Made by a program: the position numbers and the translations under genes
Assembly: GCA_033439795.1 (NCBI GenBank)
Contig: JAUTDP010000007.1
Span: 186,001-250,000 of the forward strand
DNA length: 64,000 bases
Source of the DNA: Sordaria brevicollis
Taxonomy: Eukaryota > Ascomycota > Sordariomycetes > Sordariales > Sordariaceae
Reading direction: 5' to 3'
Part shown: positions 46,122 through 57,441 of the stretch, piece after piece
How the letters are laid out: each line of letters begins with the position of its first letter
Numbering within the stretch: the stretch's first letter is position 1
Notes under the pieces: generated by a model
What the model saw: only the letters and a program-made list of their open reading frames with translations
Database searches by the model: none
What the model was told of the DNA's origin: nothing

Positions 46122-47374
46122 GATGGTTCGGACGAGGCGCAATGGAGAAAATGGCATATCATCTGTTGGCGTCTCTGCCCGGACAGAGGAAGAAGAAGAA
46201 AAGGGCGCGTGGTGCGGGGGGCGACTGTGAAGAAGGTGGGATCGGGAATTTGAGAAAAGATGGAAAATAGCCCACGGCGCTATCCAGAAATTCGATCTGC
46301 GATCGGCGGGCGCCGAGGCGGGCTGGCCACGGATTGTTGCGCTCGGGGTGGGGCCGAGGGAAACCGGGAAGTCGGCATTAACCCTAACCCCCTTGAAGTT
46401 TATGAGTGCTGTTATCAGATGAAAGACACGTCCGAAGATGAGATCAATGTTGTTTCTCTTTGATAAGACGTCTTTCGCCGGGTGACTCTGCAGTGGCCTT
46501 CAGAAGTGTGTCATATGCCGAGAATCAACTGTTCCTGATCATGGCTTGGGCTCCTTGGGATCGAGCTATGTGAGGCTCGTCCTAAGCAAGAGAGGTATGT
46601 ATCCTAGGAGAATACCTTGATACAGGCTGTCTCTTCAAGAAGAATCATGTTCTTCTAGCTAGACGTAACCGGGGGCATAGTAGTGTCACTTACAACATTG
46701 CCAGTGGTAGATGCCGGACAAATCACCGAGAGTGGCACCTGACGAAGGCACCTTTGTTGTTATTCAAGCCACATGAGGCTGAGATCAGGGGTACTGTTGT
46801 AGTGGACAGCTGAAAGGGCCTGTCATCTTCGACTGAAGACAGCTTGAAGTGGAAGACTTCACCACCTCTTGGACAAGATCATCAGATCGTTTGTGAGGTA
46901 GATGACAACTCATCGACTCATCTGTCTCGAGTTCAGAACTGTAACGAAGCGAAGCGTCCAGGGTTCAAGGGGAAGTGACAGCGGTGAAAAGGTACAAAGT
47001 TACAGTGGACAAGTCAGCTTCCTGGAGCCAAGCTCCGCTCTTCGGAAACGTTAGGAAGTGGCCCCAGCTCACTCACAGCCGAGCCTCACTCGGCCAGGGC
47101 AGGCCAGGCCACACCCCCCAGAAGCCCGAGGGCCCTGGAGGCATTGATTCATGAGGGGTTCGGGCCTGTTGAGTCTCAGTGAGTGGTTGAAAAAACAAGC
47201 CGCGGCCAAAGGGAACGGAACTCGACATGAGCGACAAGACTTTCTGAACAGGAACAGGGCATCCGAATACCGTAGTTGACAGCACCCCCCTCTCGCTCTC
47301 GTCGACGCTGACTCCAGTCATCCATCCCTTCTGCTAGTATTTTAGCTTCCCGTCGTCTTACTAGTAGCCGTTAA
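46122..47374. other. Divergent promoter region, Dus2 / pyrophosphatase
   Basis: Both flanking genes start here and read outward, so the region should contain both promoters and 5' leaders. No open frame with protein features is seen. Near the pyrophosphatase start are pyrimidine-rich blocks (47288-47350). Confidence 0.5.
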
Positions 47375-48927
47375 ATGCAGTCTCAGAGCCTTGTCAGGTT
47401 GCGGACGTCGTTGCTGCCCCAGACGACTACGCGGTGCCGGCCACAACTGCACTTCCACACCAGCAACAACCAGTCCTTGAGACAGCTGTACAGCACGCTT
47501 CCGTTCCCGCATCCCACGCCGCGTCGCCCGTCGTCGCAGCCACACTACATCTCCCACGGCCAGCTCCCGTCTACTGCCGCCCAAAACATGCCGCCACAGT
47601 TCGGCCGCCCCGGCCAATCGCAGGCCCGCACGCTGGCGTCACTCAGCGGGCCCCAGTCCAATTCCACCCACACCCAGTGCGGGTGCCCGGTCGGAGCTGG
47701 GACCCCTCCCCCTCCATCTGGCAATGGATCGGGGGGAGCTGCCCAATCTCCGAATACAAAACCGCTGTCCACCCTGACGAGGCCAAACATCACCACCGCC
47801 ATTTCATCCTCCTCCTCCGCCAGAACACAACAGATTGCCCGGCACCTCTCGTCGAGCTCAGTCGCAACCATGGCTTCCCAGTACACCACCCGCAAGGTCG
47901 GCGCTCCCTACACCTTGGAGCACCGCGTCTACATTGAGAAGGATGGCGTCCCCGTCTCGCCCTTCCACGATATCCCTCTCTATGCCAACGCCGAGCAGAC
48001 CATCCTCAACATGGTTGTCGAGATTCCCCGCTGGACCAACGCCAAGCAGGAGGTGAGCTTCATCTGACAAAGTATCCTGCGCATTGAGAGCTTCATGACA
48101 AACGAGACTCAATGGCGGGGTATTTACCTCACTCTCACACCCCCTATTCATATCAGCAGTCAGTATATTAACAATCCTCCCACAGATCTCCAAGGAGGAG
48201 CTCCTGAACCCCATCAAGCAGGACACCAAGAAGGGCAAGCTCCGCTTCGTCCGCAACTGCTTCCCCCACAAGGGCTACCTCTGGAACTACGGTGCCTTCC
48301 CCCAGACCTGGGAGGACCCCAACTCCATCCACCCCGAGACCAAGGCCAAGGGTGACAACGACCCGCTCGACGTCTGCGAGATCGGTGAGCTCGTCGGCTA
48401 CACCGGCCAGGTCAAGCAGGTCAAGGTCCTCGGTGTCATGGCCCTTCTCGACGAGGAGGAGACCGACTGGAAGGTCATTGTCATTGACGTCAACGACCCT
48501 CTTGCCCCCAAGCTCAACGACATTGAGGATGTCGAGCGTCACCTCCCCGGCCTCATCCGTGCCACCAACGAGTGGTTCCGCATCTACAAGATCCCTGACG
48601 GCAAGCCCGAGAACCAGTTCGCTTTCACCGGCGAGTGCAAGAACAAGAAGTGAGTTTTGATGCCTCAAATGCAGCAATTGAATGCTAACAAAACACAATA
48701 GGTACGCCATGGACGTTGTCCGTGAGTGCAACGAGGCCTGGGAGCGCCTCATCACCGGCAAGACCGCCCCCGGCGGTGTTTCCACCACCAACGTCACCGT
48801 CCAGCACTCCCCCAGCCGTGTTGCCCCTGACCAGCTTCCTCCTCTCCCCGCCAACGAGGAGCTCCCCCCTGCTCCCATCGATAGCTCCATTGACAAGTGG
48901 TTCTTCATCAGCGGTGCCTCCGCTTAG
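47375..48927 (+). CDS. ipp-1: Inorganic pyrophosphatase, probable dual mitochondrial/cytosolic
   Basis: Family I soluble pyrophosphatase (PPi to 2 Pi, Mg-dependent). Exons 47375-48052, 48186-48649 and 48702-48927; introns 48053-48185 and 48650-48701. The total is 1368 nt, 455 aa. Signature DNDPLDV carries the metal-binding aspartates (residues 118, 120, 123 counted from the inner Met); also [23 protein letters not shown] and [16 protein letters not shown]. The usual fungal start, [18 protein letters not shown], is at 47870 and gives 290 aa. Upstream of it the frame is open for 165 codons from [20 protein letters not shown], which is Arg/Ser/Thr-rich and nearly free of acidic residues, as in a mitochondrial presequence. 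Initiation at 47375 would give a mitochondrial form and leaky scanning or a shorter transcript would give the cytosolic form (inference). The enzyme identity is certain; the upstream start is likely. Confidence 0.93.
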
Positions 48928-49756
48928 AGAACTCGTTTGTTGAGATAGAATACACATGATTTCTTGGCATATTGTTTGGATCCATTTGTCAATTCCTTTT
49001 GATGAATGACTGTTACCATGGATTGATTGAGCAAAGTTGAGCTCTGTTCAGGTAAAATAGGTCTGGAATCACCATGTTCCTACGGGTCAGGCTTGGTCTT
49101 TCATTTGAGGCTATAGTCCGAACCCAATGACTGAATATTGCCCGCCGTTATGCAATGAGACCATCGATGGAGCGAAATAAAACCTCCAGTAAGGTGGCAG
49201 CTATTGTTAGTATATCAAACTGAGTGTAAAGGGGACATATTTGAACAAATCCCATGGCAGAGGTGCTATCTACGCATGTCTATAACAACAGGTAACCAAA
49301 CTGCCTTTTTGCCAACTTTGAAATCGCCGGCCCCGTAACGCCTTCCCAATGCTTTTTGTGTAGTGTACACTTAATACAACGACCTCTTTCCAATACAAGT
49401 ACAGTTTTATATCTTTTCTTGTTGTTTTTTGTTTGGCTGGTAAAGGCGATCTTACAGAACTGGGCTGCAACTGCGGTCTGTCGCAGTACCGACCTTGTGC
49501 GAGGGCTTGAAGAAACTCACTAGGATCTCTCCCAGCTGCTCACTTCTCAAGGCGCTTCCAGGGATTCGGCACTCTCCCGTTACCCTCTGAGTACCGCAGG
49601 CCCATAGCCAAACACTTTGGGTATCAAGACAAAGAGTCTATCACTTTTCCCCATACCCGGTTCTCCTATGATCTTCCCGCAAAGGGGTCGCATGGCGGGT
49701 CAACTCATAAGCTGACTAGAAGCTGTCGGGATACCGAATAGAAGATCGAAAGTCGT
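48928..49756. other. Convergent 3' flanks
   Basis: Holds the 3' UTRs of the pyrophosphatase (plus) and mL53 (minus) genes. No gene seen; the longest open frame (66 codons) is featureless. Confidence 0.55.
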
Positions 49757-50171
49757 TTAACCGTCGTTCAAGTCGGACTGCTTCTGGAGAATACGCGAGT
49801 GACGATCCACCTCTTCGATGATGCTCTTGATGCCCATGTTCTCAACGTCGAGGTTCATTTCCTTGCCGTCCTCTGTTACAGTTGTGTTAGCCTATTGCCT
49901 TCAAAAAAGTCCTTGGGCCGCCTTTGCGACTGCACTGTATTGGGCTACTAGATGCAAACAAGACATAATTTCAGATGGGACGAAACGTACTGAACTTAAC
50001 ATAAAGCATCGGACTCTCGGTCGAGTTGCGCGGCAGAAGCTGCGTGGTGATGTTCATGCCATTGGACCGGGCGTCGGGAGGGAGGAAGGACAGGAACAGG
50101 CGGGCCGCCTTGGCCTTGGTCGAGAAAGGGTTGAAGCGCGTTGATACGTCCGTGATGAAGCGGGTGAGCAT
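49757..50171 (-). CDS. mrpl44: Mitochondrial large-subunit ribosomal protein mL53 (Mrpl44)
   Basis: Structural protein of the mitoribosome large subunit. Exons 49991-50171 and 49757-49872; intron 49873-49990 (GTACGT...TAACAG), phase 1; 297 nt, 98 aa, as far as I recall the same length as the yeast protein. Begins MLTRFITDVSTRFNPFSTKAK, where the family has a conserved FNPF..(E)AK(V)AR block followed by LPP; this is seen here as AARLFLSFLPPDARSNG. The join gives LYVKF|KDGKEMNLDVENMG, then EEVDRHSRIL near the C-terminus, matching the family's DRHSR(K/I)L segment. It is small, intron-containing and divergent from the Sec20 gene. Confidence 0.88.
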
Positions 50172-51067
50172 GTTGGGCGACCTGACGACTCTGTTCGAGC
50201 GCTAAGAAGTGTCGGGTACGAGATGTCGGGTTCGGGAGAAAAGAAAGCCTGACTGCGACTCTGGAACAACACCGGGCGGAGGTGGAGGCGGACACGGGAG
50301 ACGAGACGGGAGACGGGTCGCTGTGGACTCGGAGGATCGGACGGGGGAGCTTCGTTGCGGTGCGGGTGTCGCGATTTGGGATGGACTTCGGTCTGGTCTG
50401 TCTTCGTCGTGCCTGGCGCCGCCGGCCGGCATGTGTGGGGGATGCGATCAAAAATTACTGGAGGTACGTACCCCGAATTGCCGGGGGCCGGACGGAGACG
50501 CTCGGGAGGGGTGCTCCTGAAAACGGAAAATGCGGGACGGTACGCGCAACGTGTGAGCTGCTGGCTGTGATTGGATGGAAGGTAAGTTGAAGTGAAACGG
50601 ACTGAAGCTTTCGAGTTCCTCCCTCTCGACTCGCTTTTCTCTGCCCGGATTTTCATGATCAAAGTCTCAAAAGATATCTGTTTTGTTACTCGATCTTATA
50701 TCATGAGTTTACTTCAAAGTGAACGATAATTGCTTTGTGTTATTCTTGAGCGCATCAGCAAGTGAGTGTTCTTCGGCCTCGACGCCTCCGTTTGTATCAG
50801 CTACGGCTCAGTTTCTGCATCCCGCATGTGATCCGTTTCAAAGAACTTCCAGACGAATGACGTTGCAACAGCGGCCCTCGAGAGCTCCAATTGAACATCG
50901 CTACAGCGTTCTCCTTTCAGGCCAAGTTTCCACTACAGTATCATCAACCACAGCTACTGATCAACACCAAGCCGCGATTCTATGCCGTTACATCCACCTT
51001 TCTCGACACAGACCTAGTCTACTCTCTGCCTACGAATACAACACCGAATACAATACGATAATTCTTA
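50172..51067. other. Divergent promoter region, mL53 / Sec20
   Basis: About 0.9 kb between two start codons that read outward. GC-rich with many CGG/GGC steps near mL53 and pyrimidine/CA-rich near Sec20. Open frames on both strands (for example 50054-50662 minus) have arginine-rich chance composition and are not called. Confidence 0.5.
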
Positions 51068-52608
51068 ATGTCATCATTCGAAACGCTCCAAGAGCGGCTC
51101 ACGACCCTCCAGGAGACGACCGGCCAGCTTAAGGAGCTCATCGAGCGCCTCGCCACTCTCAAATTCGAGCCCGGTTCCGTTCCTCTCAGCAACAGCATCA
51201 GCAGTCTCGCCAACACCGGCGCCGATGGAACTACCAACAATGAGGCCGCCGACTTGAGCACGGAGATTAGTCAAGTGTTGCGCGAGGAGGAGGAGGATCT
51301 GGAGTTGCTGCAGGAGGAGATTATCGACTTGCGCTCCGGCCGTCCAGGGAGTGAAGCGGAGCACAAGAAGACGAGGTTAAAGGAGGGCGCGCAACGCTTA
51401 GCTGTTGAACTTAAGGGGTAAGTTTTTTCATGAGGAGCTTTGCAATGATCGTGATTATGAAGGCGATTAGAGATCCCTAACAAACGTTGCTTCCAAACAG
51501 TTGTCGAACCTCCTTCCGCAAAGCCCAACTCGCCGCGCGCCGCAACCTCGAAACCGCCCAACGCCTCGAGCGCCAGCTCCTCCTAGCCTCCTACGTCGCC
51601 GTCGCCGCCAACCTCGCCGCATCAGACCGTGGATCTGGCACTTCAACACCCGCTCCTCCCCAGCCAACCTCAACCACCCCACCACCCCTCCCAACAACCT
51701 CCGCCACCGATCCATCGCAAGTCACCGACCCCCGCCAAGCCCTCTTCGGCAACCGCCGTCGCAAACACCACCAAACCACCCTCCCCCCCTCTCACGACTC
51801 CGAAGTAGTCTCCGCCTCCTCAACCGTAACCGACGCCCTCCGGCGCACGCACGCCCTGATCGCCTCAGAGGTAGCCAAATCCGCCTTCGCCTCCCAAACC
51901 CTCGCCGAAAGCACAGCGGCCCTCAAAGAACTCCAGCGCAGCTACGAAGGAATCGATTCCTTGTTGTCACGCTCGCGCGACCTGGTGAGCACGTTGCTGC
52001 AAAGCCAAAAGAGCGATACCTGGTACTTGAGAACGAGTTTGTACATGCTTTTGTGCACGCTGGGGTGGTTGGTGTTTAGGAGGTGGCTGTATGGACCGCT
52101 TTGGTGGGTTTTGTGGCTGCCGCTGAAGATGGTGTGGAAGGGGGGGAAGGTGGCGTATGGTGTGTCGACGCATCATGGTACGCAGAGCGAAGGGGCGAGG
52201 ATGGAGGTTTTGGTTGGGGATGAGGGAGGAAGGAAAAGTGTGGTGGGGATGGCGGAGGAGGGGGCGGTGCCTACTGTTCAGGTTGGAGGAGTTGGGAAGG
52301 AGAAGAAGAGGAGTAATGATAATGAGGTGGGTGATGGGGAGGAGGAGTCGATGGTTGAGAGGGTGGGGAGGATTATTGAGGAGAATTTACCGCCTTTGGA
52401 AGATGAGAAGGAGGGCGATTCTCACCCGGTTGTCAGGGAAGATCCTGAGTTTGAACAAGGGTGGATTGGTCAAGAGCATGTCTATACTGGTGAGCAAGGG
52501 GAGAAGGGGGAAGAGGAGGAGGAAGTGGTGCAAAGGAATCCCAAGAAGAGGATGTGGGAAGAACCATTGGGAGATGTGGTGAACCAACCGATCAGGGATG
52601 AGCTTTGA
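51068..52608 (+). CDS. sec20: Sec20-type SNARE, Golgi-to-ER retrograde transport
   Basis: ER membrane Qb-SNARE used for fusion of COPI vesicles. Exons 51068-51417 and 51501-52608; intron 51418-51500 (GTAAGT...AACAG), phase 2; 1458 nt, 485 aa. N-terminal coiled coil (LQERLTTLQETTGQLKELIERL). The SNARE region holds TVTDALRRTHALIASEV, LAESTAALKELQRSYEGIDSLL and SRDLVSTLLQSQKSDTWYL, the Sec20 family core. It is followed by the membrane segment TSLYMLLCTLGWLVFRRWLY and GPLWWVLWLPLKMV (about residues 290-325). A Gly/Glu-rich lumenal tail of about 150 residues follows. The last four residues are RDEL, an ER-retrieval tetrapeptide; yeast Sec20 ends in HDEL. The middle (residues about 145-200) is a Ser/Thr/Pro-rich linker. 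Confidence 0.93.
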
Positions 52609-52889
52609 GGCTGGTAGCTTGCATGAATCAAGCAGATAGGCTTCTGTTTTGAATCCAGGAGTCATTCATCGCGAACCACACTTGAGCTAAACCATACATC
52701 CCATGTTTTAATAGGATCGTAAAGGGTATATGGCGGCACGTCTGACAGATTGCCGCTATGTATCAACGATACAGCCTCTATGCCCTTCTCACCTCTTAGA
52801 TCGTCTAATGTTGTCTTATTCGATATCCAATAATACCTGTCCATGTAGATCTAGTGCTGTTCTCCTTTTCCCGCGCGTTCGAAGCACAA

Positions 52890-54376
52890 TCACACTCTCT
52901 TCCCCTGAGCCAACAGATCGGATACCTTCGGTGGCAGTACCAATTGACTCCTATCATTTCGCCGATGAAAGTCCACAAGCGCAATCGCCGTCTTTTCCGG
53001 CAAATCCTCGTGAATGAAGTGTCCTGCTTCAGGGAATACCTGCAAAGCGTATTTACCTAGACACCGAGGGTTAGTTAGCCATGACCAATTTCCAAGTAAG
53101 CAACCTGATGACGATGACCACCTCAACAGGCAGAACATAACACACCTTGCATCTGCCCAATAGTCAACTCAGTATCCAACCGATCCGTCCCCGCAAGCAA
53201 CAACATCTTGCCCCCCCTCGCCTCCAAAAATTTCTTGCTCAGCCCCACGAACCAATCCTCCCAGAAGGGCTGCGTGGCCGCCAAATCCGTCTTCCACCGC
53301 CACGGCTTCGCAGCCGCCGTCCCTTCTGTTGTTTCCGTAGCCGGCATACCCGTTGACGGCTGCCTCAGCTGCTCCCTCTGCAACTCCTCCACGGGCGCCA
53401 ATAACCCGGGCACGCTCGTCCTAGCGGACGTCGAGTTGCGAATCGTTCGTGACCGGACGTGCCACTCGATTCCATCTTTCAGCGTCGCAAACCCCTGAGG
53501 ACGCGTGGAGAGGTAGGTTTGCATGCTTTGCAGGGCGTCCATGGCGGATCCTTCGACTACGTCTAGCACGGCGTAGCCTAGAAGGGACGGGCCGAGGCGG
53601 TAGGATTTGGCGAGCTCGGTGACGACGGCGCCTCCTAGGGAGTGACCTACTAAGATGATGGGTGGGAGGTCGGACCAGTGCATGGCGGTTTTGGTGAGCT
53701 GGATGACGTTGAAGAGATCGGTGGCGAGGGTGGAGAGGCTGAGGTCTAGTGGTGGTTTTTGACCCGGGTCTTCTTGCCCTGGGACAGTGATGGTTGTTGA
53801 GCCATGTCCGCGGGCGTCGAGGGAGAGGATGCCGGCGTTGGGTAGACGCTTGCGGATCTCGGCGCTGAGGACGGCGAAGGAGAGACCTGAGGAACCGGCG
53901 CCGTGGTGGGTGACGAAGAGGGGACCTTTGTCGACTGGGGAGGTGAGGTAGGCGTGGTGGGTTACTATTACTGGTTTATTGTCGTTGCTGCCGGCCTCCT
54001 CCTTGAGAAAAAGTTCTCGTTCAAAGTAAGTTGTCCAGGGGATGGGGTCCATGGAGCGGCTTGCGAACCTAAGGTATGATGTTAGCAACCGTCAGAAATA
54101 AGTAGTCTTCGATGAAAAATACCCCTGTGGTCGTGCAAACAGAGCCCTTCCCGGAGAAGGAATCACAGTTCCTGTCGACGAAACAGATGATGCTGATGAG
54201 GAGTCGTCGTCAAAGGGGAATCCACCGCCTGGACTGGGTCCCGCGCCCATTTCTCTATCTTCATCCGCCTCGTTAAACTCCGGCATCACTGTTGCGGTCG
54301 GTATCTCTGCCGGTGGCTGCCCCAGCGCCTGGCTGCCGAGTCTGGCCTTTGCCCACTTCTTTTGAAGCTCACTCAT
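52890..54376 (-). CDS. ppe-1: Protein phosphatase methylesterase 1 (PP2A demethylase)
   Basis: Alpha/beta-hydrolase that removes the carboxyl-terminal methyl ester from the PP2A catalytic subunit. Exons 54123-54376, 53146-54068 and 52890-53056; introns 54069-54122 and 53057-53145 (GCTAAC branch, GTCTAG). The total is 1344 nt, 447 aa. Marks: residues 138-143 THHGAG (oxyanion loop), LDARGHGST, ILVGHSLGGAVV with nucleophile Ser228, YAVLDVVEGSAMDAL, WRWKTDLAATQPFWEDWF, LLLAGTDRLDTELTIGQMQG and FPEAGHFIHEDLP with the catalytic His. The start at 54376 (MSELQKKWAKARLG) matches the family's usual beginning; an in-frame ATG nine codons upstream (54403) is also possible. The N-terminal ~85 residues contain an acidic/Ser-rich spacer (FPFDDDSSSASSVSSTGT). 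Confidence 0.94.
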
Positions 54377-55419
54377 GGTGTGAGCTGTAGAGGCTTCCGT
54401 CATAGGATGATTGGATCTTCCCTCTCTCGTTCACACACCCTCGTCTCTCTTTTGATGACACGGTATTGTAGTGTTGGCGTTGGAGAAGTGAATCGTGTCC
54501 ACTTAAAGTATCGTCTCGTCTGTGAAGTCGATGAGGAGTGTCGTCCAAATAAGCTTTGTTCGATGGTCGCCAGTCAATATCGAGAGCTGTCAGCAATCAG
54601 TATGGCTATGATCGGGAGTTTGCCGTCAAACTCTTCCGAATGCAGAAAGCTTGGTGATAAGTGTATTAACCAATGGGCTAAAGAACGGGGTAAGGAGAAA
54701 CACTAGGTGTGGTTTGGCGAATATGATAACCTCCAAGTGAAGGTGGCTTGAAAGTTGGGGTTTCTGGTCCAGAGATGGTGATGGAGCGTGGAGTCAAGAT
54801 GGAGGGTGAGGTCATTAGCGGCTGTCAAGATACCTTTGGCACTGGGTTATACTTGTCAGACTTTACGATAGGACTGAGAGCTTCGGTATTGGAGAGCTAG
54901 AGGAATGTACACAGTGTTTTTGAGACAGTGCAAACTACTCGCTTAACCACGAGCTGCTTACACGCCTCAACACTTCACTTGAACAAATACAATAGACATT
55001 TCACGTTCTATAGAACTATCTGTCAGCGCATATGGTGGAATATCTCGTAGTTAAACAGTTTCTTCACTTGTTACATGCGCTGCCGGAAGTCGGTGGAAGC
55101 CAGGTGGTTAAGAGCTCTCAGTCATCACAGTTGCTAAGCGCTCCCTATAGTGGACAATGGTGGTTGGTTTCTTTGACGCACACGTTGATCCTTTCTTATA
55201 CTTGACCAGTTTCTACACATCGGCTCCAACAGCTTTGTGTTGACTGCCAACCTACCCTCGGTGGCGACCCGTGGATGAAACAATTTGTTTGCGCGGTCTA
55301 CCGCTTGTTCTTTGTTGCTAACCTGTCCTACGGCGTGCATGTGCCTGTGCCGTGCCTTTTGGCCCTATCCCTATGCCCACCCCGTGCCCCATCCCGCTTC
55401 AGCTCTTCCTTCACCTCAA
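54377..55419. other. Intergenic: methylesterase promoter and monooxygenase 3' flank
   Basis: About 1 kb with no supportable gene. The part next to 54377 contains CT-rich leader-like sequence (54415-54450); the part next to 55419 should be the 3' UTR of the minus-strand monooxygenase. Confidence 0.5.
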
Positions 55420-57441
55420 TCACAGCATCGCATCCGGGTTGTCAAGATACCACGTCGTATCTCCCTTCTCCTTGGTCGAGAACCCATTCCCAAGGTAGTA
55501 AAACCGATTCCTCTTCGGCCCGTCATAGACATAATCCCAGTCCTCGCCCCGGAAGTTCTCCAACATATGGAAGAAGTGGATACGGCTTCCCGGATGTAGC
55601 GCTGTAACGGGACCGTTCTCCTTCCCGTTCTTGAACCACGATCGGCCCTCGGCGCCCCACGTTGTCCGAGGCATGAACGTCGAGATGTGCTCGAAGTAGT
55701 CATCGATCGCTTCCTGGGAAGGACAGATGGCCTTTATGCACTCTGTCTGGCACTTCTTGATGACTCGTGTGATATATTTGGCGATGTGTTCGGTTAGGGT
55801 AAAGACACTGCCGTGGCCGATAGGTGCGTTGGGTCCAAGGAAGACTGGAGCATCACAGGTCAGCATTGTCGATTCCAAGCTAAAAGGGTGGGCGAGCCAG
55901 GCTTACCAAAATAGTTGGGCATGTCGGCAATGGCGCAAGACATGTAGGACTTGGGAATTTGATCCCTGAAGATCTTTTGCAGATTTCCGTTGCGCCCAAT
56001 GATGGGAAATCGGGGGCAGAAAGACGTGTTGTAACCGGTGGCGCAAACAATCGCGTCGACCTTGATGACTTCGCCAGATTCAAGCTCGATACCTTCGGGA
56101 ACAAAGCGTCTGATCCCGCCTCTTCGGACCTCAACGTTCTCCTTCGTGAGTGCCTGAAGGTAGTCCTGACCGGGTGTCAATCTCCTCGTTCCTAGTGGAA
56201 AGTCGGGAATCATTGCTTGGCAGAGCTCCTTGTTCCCTCCGAGCATCATGGTCATGTATTTCGTCGTCATCTGCTGGGCAATGGCTTGTATCGGGCTTCC
56301 TGTCATAACCTAGCAATAATGGTTTTAGCAACGACACCTTGGATACTAAAGGGCATGAAGTGTCTTACCATTGGGAAAGCATTGTTGACTTCCTTCTCTA
56401 CAGCCTTTACAAATCGACGATAGAACTCAGGGTCGGACTTGAACCTCTCTATCGTCTCCTTAGAGAAGTTTTCTTGGTCATCGATCCCGAGCTCACCGAG
56501 AATTTGAAGAAGTTCCTTGTTCTGGCCCATCATCTTCCAGGCCATGATCCGTGGCGGAGTGACCCACGTGGGCGTTCTGAAAAGATGGTACAACTTTTCC
56601 GCCTCTGATAAATTGTTAGTTGAGGTTGCTTGGCGAAACCGTAAATAAAATGCTTACTCTTCTGCAGTTCGGGCACAACCTGGATTCCCGTCGAACCGTT
56701 ACCGATGACAGCGACGACTTTCCCCGCGGCATCAAAATCCTCTGGCCAGTTGGCTGTGTGTATTAGCTTCCCTTCGAAGGCATGAAGATCCTCAACATCA
56801 GGCCATTTCCAGTTGCTAAAGAGCACAACTGTCAGCTATTTGATATCACAAAACATGTCATAGAAATGTGGAACTGTCGCTCACTTTAGGATACCTGTTC
56901 CATCCAGCAGAAAGTCGGCGTAGTCATCAAAAGACTCGCCTGTCGTCAAATCTTGTACCATCAAGTTCCAGCGCGCTTGTTCTTCGTCCCATTCCGCATA
57001 TTCGACATGATGCGAAGTTTTGATCGAACCTCGCATATGCTCCTCGTCGCATACTTGGCGAAGGTAACCACCAATCTCATCTGCTGAAGCATGGAAGTTG
57101 GTCCAGTCGTGCTTTGGCTTCCACGAGAACTGGTAATTGTGACTTGGAATATCACATCGGCAGCCAGGATATCGGTTCTCGAACCAGGTCCCGCCCACAT
57201 CTTGGTTCTTTTCGTAGATGACGAAGTCGTAATCCGTAAGGTTCAAGCGGAGGGTACGAATCATGTTCAGCCCGCTCGCACCGGCACCGATTCCGACGAT
57301 CCGGACATGCTTGGTTGTGCCAAGAGGTTGCTCTCGAACCGTATAGCTCTCTTCGAGGGTAGAGCCATTCTGCGACAGAGCTGGGGTTGGCAGATCATGG
57401 TGTCGAGTAGGCATCTCAGGCCCGGAGGTGTTGATGACCAT
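55420..57441 (-). CDS. FAD/NADPH flavin monooxygenase, Baeyer-Villiger type
   Basis: Oxidises ketones or related substrates with O2 and NADPH; the natural substrate is unknown. Exons 56885-57441, 56658-56815, 56369-56604, 55907-56309 and 55420-55844. All four introns (55845-55906, 56310-56368, 56605-56657, 56816-56884) have GT-AG ends and the joins stay in frame. The total is 1779 nt, 592 aa. FAD-binding GIGAGASG at 50-57, VGGTWFENRYPGCRCDIPSH, and LNNWKWPDVEDL. The BVMO fingerprint FEGKLIHTANWP sits at 199-210, NADPH-binding GNGSTG at 224-229, and CATGYNTSF further on. The C-terminal half carries VFLGPNAPIGHGS and YDGPKRNRFYYLGNG, as in fungal steroid/cycloalkanone-type enzymes. No cytochrome P450 or polyketide synthase lies beside it in the window, so there is no sign of a secondary metabolite cluster here. 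Confidence 0.92.

Noticed and set aside
50054..50662. 202-codon minus-strand frame upstream of mL53
   Set aside because: Overlaps the mL53 exon in another frame, Arg/Pro/Ser-rich, and sits in a divergent promoter region.
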